Of a DNA stretch of 7,630 nucleotides, positions 1 to 5,297 are shown piece by piece. Below the pieces are notes generated by a model, which made no database searches, was not told the origin of the DNA, and saw only the letters and a list, made by a program, of their open reading frames with translations. This DNA comes from Spirochaeta sp. (GTDB taxonomy: Bacteria; Spirochaetota; Spirochaetia; Sphaerochaetales; Sphaerochaetaceae), in the NCBI GenBank assembly GCA_020054965.1, contig JAIMZO010000065.1, positions 1 through 7,630 on the forward strand. Reading direction: 5' to 3'. Position numbers and translations under genes: made by a program. Position 1 is the first letter of the stretch; each line of letters starts with the position of its first letter.

Positions 1-11
1 GAAATTTCGTT

Positions 12-17
12 TGTCAA
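12..17 (-). promoter_or_regulatory. -35 box of a leftward promoter (partial, -10 outside window)
   Basis: Read on the minus strand, these bases are TTGACA, a perfect sigma-70 -35 hexamer. With normal 17-bp spacing the -10 box would lie just left of the window edge, so it cannot be checked. The -35 lies 7 bp from the operator palindrome at 25-38. This suggests that a minus-strand gene beginning left of the window is controlled by a LacI-type regulator. Confidence 0.45.
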
Positions 18-24
18 GAAAAAA

Positions 25-38
25 TGTAAACGTTTACA
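25..38. promoter_or_regulatory. LacI-family / cre-like operator, perfect palindrome
   Basis: TGTAAACGTTTACA is a perfect 14-bp palindrome with the central CG step typical of LacI/GalR/CcpA-family operators. It sits just upstream of the leftward -35 at 12-17; on that promoter its centre would fall near -50. A near-identical site follows at 102-115. The regulator is not in the window. The site form is seen directly; the family assignment is from general knowledge. Confidence 0.7.
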
Positions 39-101
39 GTTTTTCTTTATTAATATAGCTTTTGGTAATAAATTATCATTATTTCTGTACTTTAAGAAAG
101 G

Positions 102-115
102 TGTAAACCTTTACA
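102..115. promoter_or_regulatory. Second LacI-type operator
   Basis: TGTAAACCTTTACA differs from the site at 25-38 only at the second central base (CC instead of CG), so its half sites are the same. Centre-to-centre distance is 77 bp. Paired sites at this distance suggest cooperative binding or DNA looping by one dimeric or tetrameric regulator. Confidence 0.62.
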
Positions 116-323
116 AAAAATTCATTATTTGTAGAGAATTGCAATCAATGATAATCGCGTACTACATATTGCATGCAGAAAACGCAGTCGCAAAAACAGA
201 TTGAGCAGAGCAACACAATCGTCTATTTAGACAAGTTTAGGAACCAGGGTTGACGGCCAACGGAAGGGAGCATCCACAAGTGGGAGATTCAGGAAGATAG
301 GTTTTACCTGCCATTGCCCTGTA
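116..323. other. Intergenic stretch with no recognisable gene
   Basis: Together with positions 1-115 this makes about 320 bases without a gene. I see only short open frames. One example is a 25-codon frame from the ATG at 173 with no ribosome binding site. There is no clear terminator for the minus-strand NAD synthetase gene that ends at 324, only a 4-bp stem AGGT-TTT-ACCT near 299. I find no tRNA-like or riboswitch-like structure. Confidence 0.5.
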
Positions 324-1226
324 TTAGTCTTCTACCTTTTTTGCATGCTCCGAGTTTCGCTTGGCTACGCGGTAGAGTTCAACAATTCGCGCTACCCCAT
401 CCTCAGCTACGCCGGTGGCCTCTGCAATCTCCGATTCTGGTAACTGGTTTTCTAAGGCATACAGCACGAGATCCACATTTTCTGCAGTTACACCAAGAAC
501 ATCCTGATACTTATCAGTAATACCAGGGATGATGTCAGGGTTTGGGGTACGTTCAAGGATCTCTCCTGGAATACCGAGCGTCTGTGCCAGCTGCATGATC
601 TGGGTCCTGTAGAGATGTCCTATAGGCATCAAGTCAGCCGCATCATCAATGCCGTATTTCACGCACAAACCGGTGAGTTCCTCTGATTTGTGGGCACACC
701 CGACCACTTGTAGGTTGTTCTTTTCCGCATAGGAATAGACTGCTACAAGTCGCACCCGCTGTTTCGTAAAGAAAGAAGCAAGGCCCTTTCGAATCAGCGT
801 ATCCCCCTGTCCGTTCAACACCCTCACATAATTACTCTCCCCCTCTGCTGAGGTCATGAACCGCCTAACAAGCCGTTCCTTCCAACGTCGTGTCGGAAAA
901 TAAGAGAGGATATAGGAGTAGGTGCCGAACGCTTTGAGCATTGGGGAGATATCAATGCGTACACTTGTAATGTCGAGGTGTTTTGCCAGCATGTTAGCGT
1001 AGTATTCAGCATCCGGATTGCCCTGTTTTTCAGGCAACTGCAGGCCTGTCACCTTTGCCTTCCCCAGAGCAGCTACGCACAGAGTAGCAACGACACTTGA
1101 ATCGAGTCCTCCGGATATCGGGACGACAACTCCGTCACGGGTGCAGGAGGAGATGATAAAATCTTTAATCCTCTCAACAGCATCACCCGGATCAATCTGC
1201 AATGTTTCAATAGATATTGATTTCAT
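324..1226 (-). CDS. nadE: NAD(+) synthetase, ammonia-dependent type
   Basis: Predicted 300-residue cytoplasmic enzyme that amidates nicotinate adenine dinucleotide to NAD using ATP, the last step of NAD synthesis. The ATP-pyrophosphatase loop SGGLDSS is at residues 38-44. The NadE-type block HKSEELTGLCVKYG...DLMPIGHLYRTQ runs from about 179 to 209. There is no N-terminal nitrilase (glutaminase) domain, so free ammonia or a separate partner must supply nitrogen. Two features differ from E. coli or Bacillus NadE: an insert-like basic stretch at about 108-155, and TPNPDIIPGITD (227-238) in place of the usual PPSAxLW loop. It may belong to a divergent NadE subgroup. I chose the ATG at 1226 because the longer frame (to 1388) would be translated through an interspersed repeat. 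That start has no Shine-Dalgarno; a TATAAT lies 6 bp upstream. It is divergent from the helicase gene. Confidence 0.88.
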   Translation of the reverse strand: MKSISIETLQIDPGDAVERIKDFIISSCTRDGVVVPISGGLDSSVVATLCVAALGKAKVTGLQLPEKQGNPDAEYYANMLAKHLDITSVRIDISPMLKAFGTYSYILSYFPTRRWKERLVRRFMTSAEGESNYVRVLNGQGDTLIRKGLASFFTKQRVRLVAVYSYAEKNNLQVVGCAHKSEELTGLCVKYGIDDAADLMPIGHLYRTQIMQLAQTLGIPGEILERTPNPDIIPGITDKYQDVLGVTAENVDLVLYALENQLPESEIAEATGVAEDGVARIVELYRVAKRNSEHAKKVED

Positions 1227-1232
1227 AGCATC

Positions 1233-1261
1233 ATTATACCATACATGAAAAGAGAACGTAA
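1233..1261 (-). promoter_or_regulatory. nadE promoter, suggests a leaderless transcript
   Basis: On the minus strand a perfect TATAAT lies at 1238-1233, with only GATGCT between it and the ATG at 1226. Transcription would start at or within a base or two of the start codon. The -35 position (about 1261-1256, TTACGT) is weak and lies at the edge of the interspersed repeat, so the insertion may have replaced an earlier -35. No GGAG-like sequence precedes the ATG. Confidence 0.55.
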
Positions 1262-1262
1262 T

Positions 1263-1353
1263 GAAAGGTATCAATACCCCGGGGCAAGCCATGGACTCAG
1301 GAGGCGTTGCCTCCTTTTCCACCCCAAGGAACGGGGTATCTAACCTTGCTTTC
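1263..1353 (+). mobile_element. Interspersed MITE-like repeat, copy A
   Basis: These bases match 5080-5170 in the same orientation with five substitutions (at 1281, 1291, 1321, 1330 and 1342) and no gaps; the identity actually begins at 1260. The copy keeps the perfect hairpin AGGAGGC-GTT-GCCTCCT and the flanking ATACCCC / GGGGTAT arms, while its first internal hairpin has decayed. If the element ends near 1371, the flanks AACGTAAT (1255-1262) and AACATAAC (1372-1379) agree at 6 of 8 bases. Both differences are transitions, as expected of an old target duplication. It lies between the divergent nadE and helicase promoters. The in-frame ATG at 1261 is inside or adjacent to it and is not a credible start. 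Confidence 0.75.
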
Positions 1354-1422
1354 TCATGCAAAGCTATATTGAACATAACCCATAGCATGCATCACTGGAA
1401 CGTTCTCAACCATGAAAATGAC

Positions 1423-1451
1423 TGGATAATCTTTCCTGTATATTGCATAAT
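1423..1451 (+). promoter_or_regulatory. Helicase gene promoter, suggests a leaderless transcript
   Basis: TGGATA (1423-1428, 4 of 6) is separated by 17 bp from CATAAT (1446-1451, 5 of 6). Only 7 bp (CGAGCGT) lie between the -10 and the ATG at 1459, which places the expected transcript start at the start codon. TATATT at 1439-1444 is an alternative -10. No usable Shine-Dalgarno is present; GAG at 1453-1455 is only 3 bases from the ATG. Confidence 0.45.
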
Positions 1452-1458
1452 CGAGCGT

Positions 1459-4400
1459 ATGGCATACACAGAATATGGAAATACTTGGTGGGGCAATCGT
1501 TGGCTTGATGCCCTCACAGAAATTGATTACTCAAACCGGCTCCCCAGAGGGAAGCGATACGCACGTAATGGCTCCGTTCGCTCTATTACGATCGATAAGG
1601 GTAAGGTAACTGCACGGGTGCAGGGCACACGGCCAACTCCCTACAAAGTAGCCATAGGTATCCATCAATACACTACAGAAGACAACATGAAACTGATCTC
1701 CCTCATCAAGGAGAATCCATATTACCTAGGAAGTCTGCAAACAGGAGAACTCCCCCCGGAGATTGAGCAGGAGTGCCAGGATATCGGGATTATGCTGTTT
1801 CCCCGTTCATGGAAAGATTTGAGTATGCAATGCAGCTGCCCTGACTGGGCTGTCCCCTGCAAACATTTGGCTGCAGTCATCTATATGATTGCAAATGAAA
1901 TCGACAAGGACCCCTTTTTGGTCTTTCGTCTCCATGGACTGGATGTGGAATCGTTGTTCCAGAACGCCGAGGGGATTGCTGAAGAACAGATACCAACCTT
2001 GGATTCCCTTACCGAGAACACATGGCAGAGCTCTTCTTCAGGTGAAGGAGAGCCAGATTTGCAACTGGTCCCAGACATGAAGCCGGTACTGGAGCGAGTA
2101 CTTACTGACTCCCCACTCTTTGCTCCTCAATGCAACTTCAAGCGTGACTATCTCTCATTCATCACAAACCTTGCGAAAAATACCACAACGTTTGTCAATC
2201 AAATGGAGATTCCCCAACAGACACCAAGCATCCTCTATGATGAGTGTTCTATCATCTACCAGGGGAAAAAGGTACATGGAGTACTCAAACAGGGGAAAAA
2301 CAAGCTCTCCTTTTCATCGGAAGAGATGGATGAGTGTCTCTCCTACCTCCAATCCTTTCCAATCGGCTCAACCGAGGAATACCCCCCGGTCCTTGCCCTC
2401 TTGCTCTTTACACACAACTTTGCGCTTCGTCTTCTGCAAACCCATGGGGCTATACCAAGCTTATTGGCTCTTGGCAAAGAACAGTATGTTCTTCGTTGGA
2501 TACCTGCCTATTTCAACCCCGAGGTCAAGGCTATAACAGATTTTCTCGCATCAAGGTTGCAGGATAGAGACCTTGTTTTCATTGATACCCGACCAGCAGA
2601 CAAGCTCCAACAGATTTTCCTTTTGGTTTCACTGTTTGTACGCTCCTACAGCAAGCTCTTAGGGGATGCAACAAAACTACCAGAGACTGACGAGCATGCA
2701 TTGTTCTTTGCAGGTGCTCTCTATGAATGCAGAACTCTTGCCCAAAGGGGGAATCCTCTTGCAATACATCACTGGCTTGGAAGGCTCATGCTCAGCACCC
2801 GCTCTCATCGGCCGGTACTTTGGATGCAGGAAAAAGGGAACGACACATACCTATGCAACATCCAAGTACAGAAGGCAGAAGAGGCACCGATTGCACTCTC
2901 CTCATTTCTTTCAAAACATACGGAGACTGCTGCAATTCTTCAAGACCTCAGTTATCTGGGAACCTACTTCCGCCCCATCCAGAAAGCACTAAGGGCACGA
3001 GGAGTAGCTACCGTTTCTGGTGATGAATTCCTCGACGCTTGGTTCAACGCCCTTCCCGCATTGAAAGCCCTCGGGGTCAGCATGATTATACCCAGAAGCT
3101 TGCAGAAAACACTCTCCCCACGCGTCTCGGTGCGGATGAGCACCTCTGGAGAAAGCACAGCTGAACGTTTTCTCTCTCTACAGGATCTCTTGGATGTCTC
3201 ATGGACTATTGTTTTAGGAGATGATTCCATCGATCCTGAGACATTGCAGACCATGATGGATCAAGGTCGGAAGTATGTCGCATTCAAGGATCAATACGTC
3301 GTGCTGGATAAGAAGGAAATTGAGAAAATCAATCGCCGGCTGGAAAAGACGATCAAACTCTCGGCACTCGATCTCTTGAAGGTAAACCTGCTGGGTACCT
3401 ATGATGAACAACCAGTGATCATGGAAGATGGCGTAAAGGAATTGTTCAACTCCCTCTTGCACATTGCCCCAACGCCTATCCCTTCTGAACTTAAGACTAC
3501 ACTGCGTCCTTACCAAGAGCGCGGGTATCAGTGGTTGATGCACAATCATGCAATCGGCCTGGGATCTCTCTTGGCTGATGACATGGGCTTGGGTAAGACA
3601 GTCCAGGTGATAGCATTCCTGGTTGCTCTGAAAAACAAGAACATCATCACACCAAAAAAGCCGGTCTTGATCGTTGTACCAGCCTCTTTGATGACAAACT
3701 GGGAACATGAGATATCCCGCTTTGCACCCTCTCTCACCACCTTTGTGTACCATGGGCAGAACCGGCAGCTTGAAAAGGGAAGTGACTGCATCATCACCAC
3801 CTATGCTACGGTGAGAAGGGACACTGAACTCTTGCAGAAAACCCGTTTCTCTGTGACCATCCTTGATGAGGCTCAAGCAATCAAGAACAGGGATTCAGCC
3901 CAGGCAAAGTCTGTTGCCAAACTAAAAAGCGATCATACCATTGCCATGACCGGCACCCCGGTGGAAAATCGACTACTTGATTACTGGAGCATCATTGATT
4001 GTGTCATGAAGGGGTACTTGGGCAATCAATCCAGCTTCAAGACACACTTTGCCATCCCGATCGAACGGTACCATGACCAAGCTGCCTTGAAGGCATTCCG
4101 TTCCCTCACTGCCCCCTTGATGCTTCGTCGAGTCAAAACCGATACCTCAATCATCAACGACCTACCTGAGAAACTGGTACTTGAACGGTACGCAACCCTG
4201 TCCTTGGAACAGAAAGTGCTCTACAAGGAAATCGTCAAGCAAACCGAAAAAACACTTGAAGAAGCAGAGGGAATTGCAAAGAAAGGTGCAGTATTCAAAC
4301 TAATGACCGCCCTCAAACAAGTCTGTTGCCACCCTGCCCTGTATTGCGACACCAGTAAGAAAGAACTTGAAAACTCCGGTAAGGCAACCCTCCTGATGGA

Positions 4401-4908
4401 CTTGCTTGAGTCAATACACCAACGGAACGAGAAAGTTTTGGTTTTCACCCAGTACGCCCAGATGGGCTTCCTGCTTCAAGATTTGGTAAAAGAACCATTC
4501 TCACTGGATGCCCCATTCCTGCATGGAGGATCGACCAGGGCACAGCGAGATGCCATGGTGGAACAATTTCAATCTGATCCTGAATGCTGGCTCATGATTC
4601 TCTCAATTCGAGCTGGTGGAACTGGGTTGAATCTTACATCAGCAAGCCATGTAATTCACTATGATCTCTGGTGGAATCCAGCTGTGGAGAACCAGGCAAC
4701 TGATCGCGCCTTCAGAATTGGACAGGATAAACAGGTAACTGTTCATCGACTGATCACCGAGGGAACCTTTGAGGAACGTATCAACGAGATGCTCACTTCC
4801 AAAAAAGATTTGGCTGACAGTGTCATAGCGACAGGAGAAAATTGGATTACCGAGCTTTCTGCAACACAGTTGAAGGACCTCATTGCTTTGAGGGAAAGTC
4901 ATACATAA
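1459..4908 (+). CDS. SWIM zinc finger SNF2-family DNA helicase/translocase
   Basis: A 1149-residue cytoplasmic protein of the SWI2/SNF2 class, ATP-driven double-stranded DNA translocases; no specific substrate can be named. The N-terminus (YGNTWWGNRWL...LPRGKRYARNG, residues 6-38) is typical of SWIM-helicase proteins and fixes the start at 1459. The SWIM zinc ligands are C125, C127, C134 and H136. Residues about 200-680 form the poorly defined middle region seen in this family. Helicase motifs follow in order: I DDMGLGKT (707-714), II DEAQ (803-806), III TGTPVENRL (831-839), V SIRAGGTGLNL (1049-1059) and VI DRAFRIGQ (1082-1089), with both RecA-like lobes complete. All key residues are present, so it should be active. 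No methylase, nuclease or other defence gene adjoins it, so it looks like an orphan housekeeping-type helicase. A 66-codon upstream extension (to 1261) reads through the repeat and is rejected. Confidence 0.93.
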   Translation: MAYTEYGNTWWGNRWLDALTEIDYSNRLPRGKRYARNGSVRSITIDKGKVTARVQGTRPTPYKVAIGIHQYTTEDNMKLISLIKENPYYLGSLQTGELPPEIEQECQDIGIMLFPRSWKDLSMQCSCPDWAVPCKHLAAVIYMIANEIDKDPFLVFRLHGLDVESLFQNAEGIAEEQIPTLDSLTENTWQSSSSGEGEPDLQLVPDMKPVLERVLTDSPLFAPQCNFKRDYLSFITNLAKNTTTFVNQMEIPQQTPSILYDECSIIYQGKKVHGVLKQGKNKLSFSSEEMDECLSYLQSFPIGSTEEYPPVLALLLFTHNFALRLLQTHGAIPSLLALGKEQYVLRWIPAYFNPEVKAITDFLASRLQDRDLVFIDTRPADKLQQIFLLVSLFVRSYSKLLGDATKLPETDEHALFFAGALYECRTLAQRGNPLAIHHWLGRLMLSTRSHRPVLWMQEKGNDTYLCNIQVQKAEEAPIALSSFLSKHTETAAILQDLSYLGTYFRPIQKALRARGVATVSGDEFLDAWFNALPALKALGVSMIIPRSLQKTLSPRVSVRMSTSGESTAERFLSLQDLLDVSWTIVLGDDSIDPETLQTMMDQGRKYVAFKDQYVVLDKKEIEKINRRLEKTIKLSALDLLKVNLLGTYDEQPVIMEDGVKELFNSLLHIAPTPIPSELKTTLRPYQERGYQWLMHNHAIGLGSLLADDMGLGKTVQVIAFLVALKNKNIITPKKPVLIVVPASLMTNWEHEISRFAPSLTTFVYHGQNRQLEKGSDCIITTYATVRRDTELLQKTRFSVTILDEAQAIKNRDSAQAKSVAKLKSDHTIAMTGTPVENRLLDYWSIIDCVMKGYLGNQSSFKTHFAIPIERYHDQAALKAFRSLTAPLMLRRVKTDTSIINDLPEKLVLERYATLSLEQKVLYKEIVKQTEKTLEEAEGIAKKGAVFKLMTALKQVCCHPALYCDTSKKELENSGKATLLMDLLESIHQRNEKVLVFTQYAQMGFLLQDLVKEPFSLDAPFLHGGSTRAQRDAMVEQFQSDPECWLMILSIRAGGTGLNLTSASHVIHYDLWWNPAVENQATDRAFRIGQDKQVTVHRLITEGTFEERINEMLTSKKDLADSVIATGENWITELSATQLKDLIALRESHT

Positions 4909-4935
4909 CAAGCCCTTCGATGGGGAAGGGCTTGT
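4908..4935. terminator. Strong hairpin between convergent genes
   Basis: ACAAGCCCTTC (4908-4918) pairs perfectly with GAAGGGCTTGT (4925-4935), an 11-bp stem with a 6-base loop. The stem begins at the last base of the helicase stop codon. No T-tract follows on either strand, so it is not a textbook intrinsic terminator. It may act as a two-way terminator or mRNA 3' stabiliser between the helicase gene and the minus-strand permease/kinase unit. Its right arm overlaps the last recognisable kinase codons. Confidence 0.6.
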
Positions 4936-5071
4936 AAGAAGACGTCAACACTTCCTTCTCCCACCATCGGCAACGGGAATCTGCTTAACCTGTGCATCTG
5001 GATGGTGGTTCTTGATGGCTTTGTCCATTATGGTGCAGATCTCTTCGTAACACATGGTTCCCTTAAAGGAA

Positions 5072-5079
5072 TCGGGAAT
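5072..5079. repeat. Target-site duplication, left copy
   Basis: TCGGGAAT, identical to 5182-5189, directly abuts the start of the MITE-like element. It encodes the I-P-D codons of the kinase on the minus strand. Confidence 0.8.
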
Positions 5080-5181
5080 GAAAGGTATCAATACCCCAGG
5101 GCAAGCCCTGGACTCAGGAGGCGTTGCCTCCTTTTCCGCCCCAAGGGACGGGGTATCTCACCTTGCTTTCCCTGCACTCGC
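5080..5181 (+). mobile_element. MITE-like element, copy B, inserted in the glycerate kinase gene
   Basis: This 102-bp non-coding element is bounded by a perfect 8-bp direct repeat and splits the kinase gene after codon 6-9. Removing it plus one duplicate rejoins the kinase reading frame, so the boundaries are well defined. Structure on the plus strand: hairpin GGTAT-CA-ATACC (5084-5095); CCAGGGC-AA-GCCCTGG (5096-5111); AGGAGGC-GTT-GCCTCCT (5116-5132) followed by TTTT. ATACCCC (5091-5097) can pair with GGGGTAT (5150-5156), closing the two middle hairpins into a three-way junction. The ends form only an imperfect inverted repeat (GAAAG...ATACCCC from each side). It encodes no transposase, so it must have been moved in trans. 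The element is seen directly; the mechanism is inferred. Confidence 0.82.
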
Positions 5182-5189
5182 TCGGGAAT
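5182..5189. repeat. Target-site duplication, right copy
   Basis: TCGGGAAT follows the element end and matches 5072-5079 exactly. On the minus strand it ends the intact start of the kinase, LLIP. Confidence 0.8.
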
Positions 5190-5221
5190 CAAGAGAATGT
5201 TTTTCAATTTCTTCTCCTATA

Positions 5222-5261
5222 CATCATAGCAGCTGCCCTTAGAGGGGCAGCTACTATGATG
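5222..5261. terminator. Long hairpin between permease and kinase remnant
   Basis: Positions 5222-5238 pair with 5245-5261, a 17-bp stem with one mismatch (5230 against 5253) and loop TTAGAG. It lies 37 bp downstream of the permease stop and just before the kinase Shine-Dalgarno. There is no T-tract on either strand, so intrinsic termination is uncertain. It could instead protect the permease mRNA 3' end and lower kinase expression, as stem-loops between genes often do. Confidence 0.5.
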
Positions 5262-5265
5262 GTGT

Positions 5266-5283
5266 TGGAGGCTTGTGCCTCCA
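5266..5283. other. Short perfect hairpin after the permease gene
   Basis: TGGAGGC-TTGT-GCCTCCA is a 7-bp perfect stem 14 bases beyond the permease stop and adjacent to the longer hairpin at 5222-5261. Its stem resembles the AGGAGGC/GCCTCCT hairpin inside the MITE-like element, but the flanks do not match, so I do not call it another copy. Confidence 0.45.
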
Positions 5284-5297
5284 GATTTTGTTCTATC

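Larger units (their letters stand above)
4926..5207 (-). pseudogene. Glycerate kinase remnant (GlxK/GarK family), interrupted and frameshifted
   Basis: Remnant of a type-1 glycerate kinase, which phosphorylates glycerate with ATP. On the minus strand AGGAG (5218-5214), a 6-base spacer and TTG at 5207 begin KNILLIP. A 102-bp element then interrupts the gene (5181-5080). The frame resumes at 5079 as IPDSFKGTMCYEEICTIMDK, followed by PDAQVKQIPVADGG. The family pattern is an N-terminal PDSFKG and, about 40 residues on, PDA-VPVADGGEGTV. One extra base near 4959 changes the expected GGEGSVDVFLQAL into GGRRKC-stop (TGA at 4947-4945). Dropping that base restores GEGSVDVFLQALP down to about 4923. Beyond that similarity ends at the helicase stop. 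About 65 codons remain of a usual 370-430. It lies directly downstream of a GntP permease on the same strand, so permease and kinase were probably one operon. Confidence 0.8.

Noticed and set aside
173..250. A 25-codon plus-strand frame starting MQKTQSQKQ in the left intergenic region
   Set aside because: It is too short, with no ribosome site and no family pattern.
1227..1388. A 54-codon N-terminal extension of NAD synthetase starting at 1388
   Set aside because: It reads backwards through the same repeat; the natural enzyme start is MKSIS at 1226 next to a TATAAT.
1261..1458. A 66-codon N-terminal extension of the helicase starting at ATG 1261
   Set aside because: It is a translation of the interspersed repeat and spacer; the same peptide-like reading appears in copy B at 5079 onwards. 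Family similarity begins at residue MAYTEYGNTWWG (1459).
3214..3876. A 220-codon minus-strand frame opposite the helicase gene
   Set aside because: It lies entirely opposite conserved SNF2 motifs and has no recognisable protein features.
1459..4908. The SNF2 helicase as part of a phage-defence system
   Set aside because: Helicases of this class occur in some defence islands, but no methylase, nuclease, phospholipase-D or other partner gene adjoins it. Its neighbours are metabolic genes.
4908..4935. The hairpin as a classical Rho-independent terminator
   Set aside because: No T-tract follows on either strand, so it is listed only as a likely two-way terminator or stabilising hairpin.
5002..5242. 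Plus-strand open frames of about 60-75 codons over the repeat copy B
   Set aside because: They run antisense through the kinase remnant and then through the repeat; they show no family signature and no ribosome site.
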